From VXOI01 sp965261945 (GTDB lineage Bacteria > Chloroflexota > Dehalococcoidia > Lucifugimonadales > UBA3495): a stretch of DNA of 64,000 bases. The notes below the pieces were generated by a model. That model was not told the DNA's origin. It searched no databases and saw nothing but the letters and a program-made list of their open reading frames with translations. This document shows, in pieces, positions 17,208 through 25,063 of this stretch; the stretch's first letter is position 1; each line of letters opens with the position of its first letter. The position numbers were made by a program, and so were the translations under genes. The DNA lies in the NCBI GenBank assembly GCA_965261945.1, contig CBDHEF010000002.1, forward strand, positions 868,001 through 932,000, in the 5' to 3' direction.

Positions 17208-18155
17208 GTGCAGCCCTTGATGATTCAGGCCACCGACGTCACTCACTACTATGGGCCTTATCCGGCGATCCAGGATGTGAACTTCAGCGTACGCAAGGGC
17301 GAGGTTCTGGGATTCCTGGGGCCCAACGGCGCGGGCAAGACCACCACCATGCGCATCCTGACTGGCTTTCTACCCCCGACCAGCGGCTCGGTGAGCCTGG
17401 ACGGCTACGATGTGGTGGAGAAGTCCCTGGAAGTGCGCCGCCGGGTGGGCTACCTGCCGGAGACAGTCCCGCTGTACACTGACATGACGGTAACCAACTA
17501 TCTGAAATACATGGGAACGCTGCGGGGAATGCCCGGCTCGAAAATGCGCTCCCGACTGGACGACGTGATCAGCGTCTGCCGCCTCGGAGACTACCGAAAG
17601 ACGCAAATCGGCAAGCTCTCCAAGGGGTTCCGGCAGCGCGTCGGAATCGCCCAGGCTATCATCCACGAGCCGGAAGTGCTGGTGCTGGACGAGCCGACCA
17701 TCGGCATCGACCCCATCCAAGTGGTGGAGACCCGCAGCCTGATCCAGGAATTGGGCCGCGAGCAGACCGTGGTGTTAAGCAGCCACATCCTGCCCGAAGT
17801 CAGCATGATCTGCGAGCGGGTGCTGATAATCCACGAAGGGCGCATCGTGGCCGAAGACACCCCGCAGAACCTGGCCCAGGGACTACAGGGGGTGGAGCGT
17901 CTGGAGGTTGAGGTCGGCGGCCCCTCGGCGGAAGTGCTGCCGGTGTTGCAAAAACTCGACGGCGTCATCACGGTCAGCCACCGCAATGTCCAGGGCCGCC
18001 ACACCTACATCATCCAGGCCCAGCCGGGCCGGGACCTGCGGGATGACATCTCGCGGACGGTAGTCAGCAATGGGTGGAGCCTGCGAGGAATGCAAATGAT
18101 GGGCATGAGCCTTGAGGAAATCTTCCTGCGCCTGACCACCCAGGAGGACCTGTAA
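17208..18155 (+). CDS. ABC transporter ATP-binding protein (GldA-like)
   Basis: A 315-residue ABC ATPase, starting at GTG 17208 or ATG 17220. Walker A GPNGAGKTT, signature LSKGFRQRVGIAQAI, Walker B VLVLDEPTIGIDP and the H-loop SSHIL are all intact. The C-terminal 90 residues after the ATPase core are a separate alpha/beta domain, as in GldA and CcmA-like exporters. First gene of a four-gene set (ATPase, ABC-2 permease, GldG-like, DUF4340) with tight spacing. GldA/F/G were named for gliding in Bacteroidota, but this combination is common in non-gliding phyla, where the substrate is unknown. Confidence 0.92.
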   Translation: MQPLMIQATDVTHYYGPYPAIQDVNFSVRKGEVLGFLGPNGAGKTTTMRILTGFLPPTSGSVSLDGYDVVEKSLEVRRRVGYLPETVPLYTDMTVTNYLKYMGTLRGMPGSKMRSRLDDVISVCRLGDYRKTQIGKLSKGFRQRVGIAQAIIHEPEVLVLDEPTIGIDPIQVVETRSLIQELGREQTVVLSSHILPEVSMICERVLIIHEGRIVAEDTPQNLAQGLQGVERLEVEVGGPSAEVLPVLQKLDGVITVSHRNVQGRHTYIIQAQPGRDLRDDISRTVVSNGWSLRGMQMMGMSLEEIFLRLTTQEDL

Positions 18156-18157
18156 CC

Positions 18158-18871
18158 ATGCGAACCGTCCGGGCGGTGGCCTGGAAGGAAATCCAGATTT
18201 TTTTCCTAAGCCCCACAGCGTATATCGTCGGTCTGATATTTCTGGCTCTGGCCGGGTTTTTCTTTTCCCGCGATCTGGGCGACCCGTTCCCTGAGGCGAC
18301 CCTGAGTCCCTTCTTTCAGGGCGCGGTGGTTATTTTCATCCTGCTGGCTCCAGCTTTGACCATGCGCCTGATTGCCGAGGAAGCCAAGCTGGGAACCATC
18401 GAACTGCTGCTGACCTCACCAGTACGAGACTGGGAGATAATCATCGGCAAGTACCTGGCCAGCCTGGTGTTTTTCCTGGCGCTGCTGGGGATGTCCGGGT
18501 TTTATGTCATCCTGCTGTTTGTCTTCGCCAGCCCGGACCCAGGCCCCATCTATGCCGGCTACCTGGGTTTGGGCCTTTACGGAGCGGCGGCCTTGGCCGT
18601 TGGCCTGTTGACCTCCACCCTGACCAACAACCAGATAGTCGCCGCCGTGGTGGCCATGGGCATCCTGCTGGCCTTGTTCTTCGCCGACCTGGCCTTCGGC
18701 GCGGTGGGCGGAATTCCCGGGGAAATCATCGGTGAAATGGGCATGAAGAGCCACTTCGACGATTTCGACCGGGGCGTTATCGACACCAAACACGTCGTCT
18801 ATTACATCAGCGTCATCACCTTCTTCCTCTTCCTGTCGGTGCGCGCGTTGGAATCAAGGCGGTGGCGTTAG
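18158..18871 (+). CDS. ABC-2 type permease (GldF-like)
   Basis: A 237-residue membrane protein with six predicted helices. It starts with a basic VRAVAWKEIQIFFLSPTAYI segment, typical of ABC-2 permeases of the GldF/NosY kind, in which a cytosolic N-terminal helix is followed by the first membrane span. PALTMRLIAEEAKLGTIELLL is the coupling-helix region seen across the family. It begins two bases after the ATPase stop and ends one base before the GldG-like start. It forms the membrane channel of the cluster. Confidence 0.9.
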   Translation: MRTVRAVAWKEIQIFFLSPTAYIVGLIFLALAGFFFSRDLGDPFPEATLSPFFQGAVVIFILLAPALTMRLIAEEAKLGTIELLLTSPVRDWEIIIGKYLASLVFFLALLGMSGFYVILLFVFASPDPGPIYAGYLGLGLYGAAALAVGLLTSTLTNNQIVAAVVAMGILLALFFADLAFGAVGGIPGEIIGEMGMKSHFDDFDRGVIDTKHVVYYISVITFFLFLSVRALESRRWR

Positions 18872-18872
18872 C

Positions 18873-20783
18873 ATGACCACTCCTTCTTCGACCAACCCGG
18901 AAAACGAAGGCCCGCGCGATTGGCGCCGAAGGCGTCGCCGCCGTCCTCCCGAACCACAGGCTACCTCAGCGCCGACTCCCCAGGACCAAGAATCGGACGC
19001 AGAGCAGGGTGAGGCAGTCTCCCGCCCCATTATTTCACTTCTGGAGCCCGCGCTGGATGCCGTAAGCATCTTCGGCGCCCCGTTGCTGATTGCCGGCATC
19101 GTTGGGCTGGTCACCGGCATCGTTGTCGTTGCCTTCGTCAGTTCAATGCGGCTCTACGGCTACATCGACATTGCCATTGGCGCTTCCCTGATAGCCTTGG
19201 TGGGTGCGGCGTTCATCAGCTCAGTCGTCGCCGCCTTCCTGAGCCGCACCGGGCGCTATGGCGTTAACACGCTGATCCTGCTGGCCGCATTCACCGGCAT
19301 CGTAATAGTCCTCAACGTTGTGTCCTTCCAGAACACCAGCCGGGTGGACGTTACCGCCACCAACCAGTTCAGCCTGTCCGAACGCACCAAGGATCTGCTG
19401 GACGGCCTGGAAGACGACATTCGCGCTACGGCCTTTTACAAAGCCCTGGAGGACACCCCCAACGCCGAGGTGGCTGCCAGACGCAACCGCGTGGTCGACA
19501 CGCTGGACGAATTCGAGGCGCGCGCCAGCCGTTTCTCATACGAGGTAGTGGACCCCGACCTGGAGCCGGGAAGGGTGGCAGCCTACTTCGGGGCGCGGCC
19601 TGCGGACTTCGTAAGCGAAACCGTTGTTATCGAGAATCTGACCACCGGCGCTTTCGATTCGCTTCAACCAACGGACATTGCCTTTGGGCAGTTGGAACAG
19701 GACCTGGTGACCAGCCTCTATGTCGCCACTGGCCAGGAGCAGAAAACGGTCTACTTCCTGGCCGGGCACGGCGAGCGAAACATCGAAAGTGGCTCCAGCG
19801 ACGGCTACGCCCTGTTGTCCCAGTCGCTGGAGCAGGAGAACTACCAGGCCAGGGGCCTGGTCTGGTCCCGTACCGCAGAGGAGGTCTCCGTCCCCGACGA
19901 CGCCGCCCTCGTGGTCGTAGCCGGGCCGACCTCCGACCTCCCGGTACCCCATGCTCAGGCCCTGGACCTCTACCTGCTGGGGCGGTATCCCGACGGCCAG
20001 CGGCGGCGCGAAAACGGCAGTATGATTTTCCTGGGCGAGCCGGACACGCCGGACTCGTGGCGGGAATTCCTGGTGCAGTGGGGCATTGTCCTACTGGCGG
20101 GGTACATCCGAGATGTCGACTCATCGGTCCCGAACCTGCCGCAAACCCTGGCGCTGAACATGGACTTCAACAACATACTGAACTTCAATCTCCTGGTTCT
20201 GGGCAACAACGAAGCTGCCATCAACAGCGCCTTTGAGGCGGCCTTTGAAATCATCGCACCCGAGGGACAGCAGTTGCAGAGCGTCTTTATGCCCGACGCG
20301 GCCCCCATTACGCTCCTTCCCGTTTCCGACGGGGCGCGGCTGCCGCTGGCGCTATCCATAACTTCACCCAACAGCTACGTCATCGACGACCCAGACCGGG
20401 ACGACCCGGTGACCGAAGGCGAGAACGCCGACCCCCGGGGAACTTTCATCCCCGCCATGCTCATGCGCTCTGCCGCCAAGGTCGGGATGTCCTTGCCTGA
20501 AGAAACAGCCGATTCCGACATCTCGCAAATTCTCGCATTCGGAGACGCAGACTTTGTCTCCAACAGCAACATCCGCCGGGGCAGCGGCCTGGATTTGTTC
20601 GTCAACTCTACCAACTACCTGCTGGGCGACTATTCGCTGTTTTCCATCCGGCCCAAGGCCTTCGCCTTCCGCGAGTTCAACCTGGACCGCAACGAGTACG
20701 ACTTCGTGCGCTTCTCGTCCTGGCTGTTCCTGCCGGGCTTGATGGCGCTGGCCGCGGGACTGGTCTGGTGGCTGCGGCGGTAG
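18873..20783 (+). CDS. GldG-like auxiliary protein of ABC exporter
   Basis: A 636-residue protein: a charged, Arg/Pro-rich N-terminal 50 residues, three membrane helices (about residues 60-150), then a large extracytoplasmic DUF4350/GldG-type domain beginning RVDVTATNQFSLSERT, the conserved opening of this family, and a final membrane helix ending WWLRR. YFLAGHGERNIE near residue 290 is another family landmark. It lies between the permease and the DUF4340 protein and probably forms the extracytoplasmic part of the transporter. The basic N-terminal tail appears particular to this lineage. Confidence 0.85.
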   Translation: MTTPSSTNPENEGPRDWRRRRRRRPPEPQATSAPTPQDQESDAEQGEAVSRPIISLLEPALDAVSIFGAPLLIAGIVGLVTGIVVVAFVSSMRLYGYIDIAIGASLIALVGAAFISSVVAAFLSRTGRYGVNTLILLAAFTGIVIVLNVVSFQNTSRVDVTATNQFSLSERTKDLLDGLEDDIRATAFYKALEDTPNAEVAARRNRVVDTLDEFEARASRFSYEVVDPDLEPGRVAAYFGARPADFVSETVVIENLTTGAFDSLQPTDIAFGQLEQDLVTSLYVATGQEQKTVYFLAGHGERNIESGSSDGYALLSQSLEQENYQARGLVWSRTAEEVSVPDDAALVVVAGPTSDLPVPHAQALDLYLLGRYPDGQRRRENGSMIFLGEPDTPDSWREFLVQWGIVLLAGYIRDVDSSVPNLPQTLALNMDFNNILNFNLLVLGNNEAAINSAFEAAFEIIAPEGQQLQSVFMPDAAPITLLPVSDGARLPLALSITSPNSYVIDDPDRDDPVTEGENADPRGTFIPAMLMRSAAKVGMSLPEETADSDISQILAFGDADFVSNSNIRRGSGLDLFVNSTNYLLGDYSLFSIRPKAFAFREFNLDRNEYDFVRFSSWLFLPGLMALAAGLVWWLRR

Positions 20784-20823
20784 TTCAGGCATCCTTCACC
20801 AAGCTCGCGATTAACGGGATTAC

Positions 20824-21855
20824 ATGAACGTTCGGCTTACGATTCTTCTGGCTGTGGTGGCGGTGATGATCGGCGCCACCTGGGCCATCATCGAGTTCAC
20901 GGACCTCGTCTTCCGCGAAGCGGCGGAACCCGACGAGCCGTGGCTATTCCACATGGACGAGTCCGACATCACCCACATCGAAGTGGTGCATGGCGGGCAG
21001 GCCGCACAGTATTACCGGGACCCGGCCGGTTACCAGTGGATGGTGGTGGGAGAACCCAGCTATCCTGTCTTTCAGCAACGCTGGGGCGGCACTCCGTTGC
21101 TTCTGAGCGGCCCGCGCGTGAACCGGGGACTAAAAACAACTATCGGAAACCCTTCCCAGTACGGCCTCGACCCTCCGGAAAGCATCGTGCGGGTAACCGA
21201 CTGGGCTGGCAACACCGTCGAGTTTCACATGGGCATACCCACACCCGACGGCAACAACCAGTACACCCGGCTGGTGGGGGATGAGGCGCTCTACACGGTT
21301 CCGTCGGTGTGGGCCGACGTGGTGAACCGCCTGGCGCTGGACCCGCCTTACGGTCGGCTGTTCGATATCGATATCGCCCTTATCACGGTGGTGGAGATCA
21401 GTGCCGGAGACCGGACTGCGGTGTACTTCCTCGACCGTGGTCAATGGTTTGTCAGCCCTGAACCGCCTCCTGTGGACCCCAATAAATCGGCCCCCGCGTC
21501 CGAGGAATGGAGGGATTGGCTGGAATTGCTGGCGGCGCCCAGGGTGGACGAAGTCGTGGAGCAGCGACTGGAGGACCGTGACGAGGAGCGGCTGGAAGAG
21601 TACGGTTTCACGCCGCCGGATGTGCGCGTGGTCATTGCCCGCCGAGGTCAGTCCACCGTCGAAATTCACTTGGCCGAGGGCCCGCCGGGCAGCGGCAGCT
21701 ACTACGCCCGGACGAGAAACAACGTAGACGAAACGCTGTACTCCATCAGGAAGCCCCGGCTCGAAGGCATTGAGTCCCTTGCCACTGCCCCGCTAATCGC
21801 GGACGGCTGGGAACCGCCGGAAGAGGGTGAGGAAGGCGGTACTGCCGACAGATAG
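20824..21855 (+). CDS. DUF4340 protein of the GldA/F/G-type cluster
   Basis: A 343-residue protein with one N-terminal membrane anchor (LTILLAVVAVMIGATWAIIE) and repeated beta modules typical of DUF4340: the pattern ITHIEVVHGG, then a Tyr/Trp-containing strand, then NPSQYGLDPPESIVRV, and a second round ITVVEISAGDRT...YGFTPPDVRVVI. The tail is Glu-rich. It closes the four-gene cluster, 40 bases after the GldG-like gene. DUF4340 proteins nearly always accompany GldG-like proteins; no biochemical function is known. Confidence 0.85.
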   Translation: MNVRLTILLAVVAVMIGATWAIIEFTDLVFREAAEPDEPWLFHMDESDITHIEVVHGGQAAQYYRDPAGYQWMVVGEPSYPVFQQRWGGTPLLLSGPRVNRGLKTTIGNPSQYGLDPPESIVRVTDWAGNTVEFHMGIPTPDGNNQYTRLVGDEALYTVPSVWADVVNRLALDPPYGRLFDIDIALITVVEISAGDRTAVYFLDRGQWFVSPEPPPVDPNKSAPASEEWRDWLELLAAPRVDEVVEQRLEDRDEERLEEYGFTPPDVRVVIARRGQSTVEIHLAEGPPGSGSYYARTRNNVDETLYSIRKPRLEGIESLATAPLIADGWEPPEEGEEGGTADR

Positions 21856-22090
21856 CCCAAAGGTTGGGGCGATATTGGGACTCAGGCGCGGAGGGCAGGC
21901 TATAACCATCTCCCGGCGGGAGAGGGAGGCAGTCAAGAGATTACTGGTTCCCAAGTCCCTGCCGACTGCGTCCGCAGTTGCGTTAAGAATTCTGAATCGG
22001 CAATGAGGGTGCGCACGGCTGTACGCCCCTGCGGGTTCTCAATCGCCGCACTTCCAGACCCGACTACCCGACCCGACTTCCGGGGGTGTT

Positions 22091-23338
22091 ATGAAAGCTG
22101 AAATCATGGGCATCGGCACCGAATTGCTGATGGGCGAACTCAACGACACAAATGCAGGCTGGATCGCCACTCGCCTGCCGCCCTTGGGTATCACACTGCA
22201 ATGGGTAACACTGGTGGGCGACGACCTGCCGCAGCTCACTCATGCCTTCCAGAAAGGAATGGAGCGCTCCGACATCATCTTCACCACCGGCGGCCTGGGC
22301 CCGACTCAGGATGACCTGACCCGCGAGGCGGTGGCGGCGGCCTTCGGCGAGATGCCCACGGTGCAGGAAGACATGGTGAGCCAGCTAAGAGAGTACTTCC
22401 GCAACCGCGGCCAGGATATGCCCTCGCACAACATCAAGCAGGCGTGGCTGATTCCCTCGGCCGAGTTCATCCCCAACCGCAACGGCACTGCCCCCGGCTG
22501 GTGGGCGGAGCGCGACGGCAAAATAATCGTCTCCATGCCCGGCCCCCCGGTGGAGATGCAGGCCATCTTCCGCGAGCAGGTCGAGCCGCGCCTGCGGGAG
22601 TTGGTCACCGAGGAAGTCACCATCACCCGCAACGTCAAGACTATGGGCTTGGGCGAGGCGGCGGTGGACGAAATCATGTCGGAGTATTTCGGCCACGAGA
22701 ACCCGTATCTGGGCATCTACTCCAAGGCTGACGGCATCCACCTTCGGGTAATCGCTCGCGCCGCCGACGAGGCCGCCGCCCGCCGCATGATCAAGCCGGT
22801 GGAGCAGGCGGTGCATGACCGGCTGGGCGAATATATCTGGGGCTACGACGACGAAACGCCGGAGCAGGCAATCGCGCTGGCCCTTCAGTCTCGCGGCAAG
22901 ACCCTGGCTGTGATGGAGTACTGCACCGGCGGCTTCCTGACCAACGCCATCACCGAGGCCGACGAGGCGCAACGCCACTTCCGGGGCGGCATCGTGGCCT
23001 TCGGCGCAGAATCGCTGGCGGCCTCCGGCGTCCCGCCCGCGCTGCTGGACAACCACGGTGCCGTCAGCCAGGAAGCGGCCAACGCCATGGCCTCCGCCGC
23101 CCTGCTCCAACTGAACGCAGACTACGGCATCGGTGTGACCGGCGCCCCCGGCCCAGCGGAGCTGGACGGCCGCCCCATGGGCCTGTGCTACCTGGCCATT
23201 GCCCGCGCCTCCGCCGCCGGCCCACAGGTCATCAAGGAGCTGGAGCTGCGAGTCCCGCCCCGCCGCATAACCATCAAGCGCCGCATCAGCAACCAGGCCC
23301 TCATAGAGCTGCGCAAGCTGGTGGACGCGGGGGAGTGA
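22091..23338 (+). CDS. cinA: CinA-like protein (MoCF-binding fold plus degenerate NMN deamidase domain)
   Basis: A 415-residue CinA. The N-terminal COG1058 domain is canonical: GTELLMGELNDTNAGW, then TTGGLGPTQDDLTREAVA. This half hydrolyses ADP-ribose or related pyrophosphates in characterised members. The C-terminal PncC-like half keeps CTGG, HGAVSQEAA and GVTGAPGP, but the usual ESCTGG reads EYCTGG and the usual YSNEAK reads FGAESL, so positions tied to NMN deamidation have changed. Length is normal. Single gene, with a palindrome-containing 235-base gap upstream. Confidence 0.9.
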   Translation: MKAEIMGIGTELLMGELNDTNAGWIATRLPPLGITLQWVTLVGDDLPQLTHAFQKGMERSDIIFTTGGLGPTQDDLTREAVAAAFGEMPTVQEDMVSQLREYFRNRGQDMPSHNIKQAWLIPSAEFIPNRNGTAPGWWAERDGKIIVSMPGPPVEMQAIFREQVEPRLRELVTEEVTITRNVKTMGLGEAAVDEIMSEYFGHENPYLGIYSKADGIHLRVIARAADEAAARRMIKPVEQAVHDRLGEYIWGYDDETPEQAIALALQSRGKTLAVMEYCTGGFLTNAITEADEAQRHFRGGIVAFGAESLAASGVPPALLDNHGAVSQEAANAMASAALLQLNADYGIGVTGAPGPAELDGRPMGLCYLAIARASAAGPQVIKELELRVPPRRITIKRRISNQALIELRKLVDAGE

Positions 23339-23388
23339 GCCTCAGTTCCGTGGTACACTGGTACACTATGCAGCGCTTGGAGGCCGGA

Positions 23389-24957
23389 ATGCGGGTAGTC
23401 TTGCTGATTTTCTTGGCGATTGTGAGTTTAGCGGCGCTTGCCTGCACTGGCAACGAACCGGCATCTTCACCCATACCAACCTCTGAAGCGATAGCCGTTC
23501 CGACACCGGACATTGACGCAACGGTAGGAGCGGGAGTCCGAGCGACTCAAGAAGCGGAAGCGGCAATAGACGCCACTGTACAGGCCAGGGTGTCGACAGC
23601 ACTTACCACGCCATATCCAACCGCAACACCGTGGCCCACGCCGACACCGCGGCCTACCCCGACTCCACGCCCGACACCAACGCCCCAACCAACAGCCACC
23701 ACCGCTCCAACGCCCACCGAAGTCCCGGCGGCGATGTCGGCGCTGGAACAATACGCCGCTGATAAAGCCGGCGGCCCCGGCGCAATCTACCTCGGCGACA
23801 TCAACCAGTTGGTGGGCCCCGCCCCTACCGTGGAACAGGGGGACTTCGACGGCAACGTGACCCTGGAGTCGCTGGAACGGCATCTGTGGATTTACGAAAG
23901 CTCCTTCTACGAGGAACTTCTGGAGAAGGCCAAGCTCACCGATCCCACACCGTTGGAGTACGACGGAGAAACCATCATCATCCAGCACGCCTGTATCCAC
24001 CGGACCCTGCTGCCCTGCGTGTTGCTGGAATCCTACTTCGCGCCCAACCTGAAGGAGCGCACCGGCGGGAAGGTGGAGTTCATCACCAGCTCCTTCCCTG
24101 ATCTGGGGTTGGCCGGGGCCGACACCCTGAGCCTGGTCACCAGCGGCGCCCTGGACTCCGCCACCATCAACGGCGGTTACGTGGGCTGGGAAATGCCGCC
24201 CATCGAGATTCAGAATCTCTGGGGCATCTACTCCTCCCGCGAGCAGGAGTTCGAGGCCACCCAGGCCATCATCAAGGACATCGAAGAGATGGTGCTGGCC
24301 GAGACCGGCGGCGTGATAATGAATCACAACTGGTACGCCGGGAACGACAGTTTTTTCTTCTGCCGGGAGAGGATCGACTCGCTGGACGGGTTCGAGGGCA
24401 AGAAGATCCGCAGCCACAGCTCCACGCTGTCCGATTGGATCAACGGAATGGGGGCCGGTTCCCAGTTCCTCGCCTTTGCCGAAGTCTACACTGCCATTGA
24501 ACGCGGCTTTCTGGACTGCGGAGTAACCGGGGCCGACGCAGGATTCGGTCAGCGCTGGTACGAAGTGACCGACTACATCATCGGCCCGCTAGTCAGCTTC
24601 CAATTCCACAACAACGTGATCAACGGTGATGTGTGGGATTCTATCCCCCGAGACTTGCAGCAAATAATCATTGAAGAAGCCGCCAAGTCGGAGTTGGAGG
24701 CCCTGCGCCTGGCAGCCATCCAGAACGAGGTGGGGCTGCAGAAAAACTTGGATGCGGGCCTGGAGTTCCTGCCCTTCTCCGAAGAACTTATCTTCCACAG
24801 CCTGAACACGGCAGTGATAGAACACGTGGTACCGGGTTGGGTAGGCCGGGTTGGAAATACGAAACATCCCATCATCGCCGACACCTTCAACAACAAGGTC
24901 GGTCCCATCGTGGGTCTGCGGATTGAACGGGACGGCGCCGTAGTGAGAACGCGATAG
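23389..24957 (+). CDS. TRAP-type substrate-binding lipoprotein (DctP-like)
   Basis: A 522-residue exported binding protein. ATG 23389 is chosen because GGAGG lies five bases before it; an ATG at 23368 is weaker. The signal peptide ends in LAALAC (lipobox). A Pro/Thr-rich linker of about 35 residues (TPTPRPTPTPRPTPTP repeats) lifts the domain off the membrane, followed by a DctP/TAXI-like fold: FDGKKIRSHS-type motif appears as LDGFEGKKIRSHS, and AFAEVYTAIERGFLDCG is the hallmark helix of DctP proteins. No TRAP permease is adjacent on either side, so it must work with a distant permease or as a sensor. A hairpin at 25016-25040 ends the transcript. Confidence 0.85.
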   Translation: MRVVLLIFLAIVSLAALACTGNEPASSPIPTSEAIAVPTPDIDATVGAGVRATQEAEAAIDATVQARVSTALTTPYPTATPWPTPTPRPTPTPRPTPTPQPTATTAPTPTEVPAAMSALEQYAADKAGGPGAIYLGDINQLVGPAPTVEQGDFDGNVTLESLERHLWIYESSFYEELLEKAKLTDPTPLEYDGETIIIQHACIHRTLLPCVLLESYFAPNLKERTGGKVEFITSSFPDLGLAGADTLSLVTSGALDSATINGGYVGWEMPPIEIQNLWGIYSSREQEFEATQAIIKDIEEMVLAETGGVIMNHNWYAGNDSFFFCRERIDSLDGFEGKKIRSHSSTLSDWINGMGAGSQFLAFAEVYTAIERGFLDCGVTGADAGFGQRWYEVTDYIIGPLVSFQFHNNVINGDVWDSIPRDLQQIIIEEAAKSELEALRLAAIQNEVGLQKNLDAGLEFLPFSEELIFHSLNTAVIEHVVPGWVGRVGNTKHPIIADTFNNKVGPIVGLRIERDGAVVRTR

Positions 24958-25015
24958 TTACCAAAATCCGCGCCGGTTGAAATGGCGAAATCCCGCAGTC
25001 GGGCGAAAATTTAAG

Positions 25016-25040
25016 AGGCCCCCCGGATTTCGGGGGGCCT
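25016..25040. terminator. Bidirectional hairpin between convergent genes
   Basis: A perfect 10-bp stem (AGGCCCCCCG / CGGGGGGCCT) with a GATTT loop, between the TRAP lipoprotein stop and the stop of the giant VWA gene on the other strand. The T-run is weak on both sides. Confidence 0.8.
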
Positions 25041-25063
25041 TGTGACATTTCCTGCGCTTGGCG

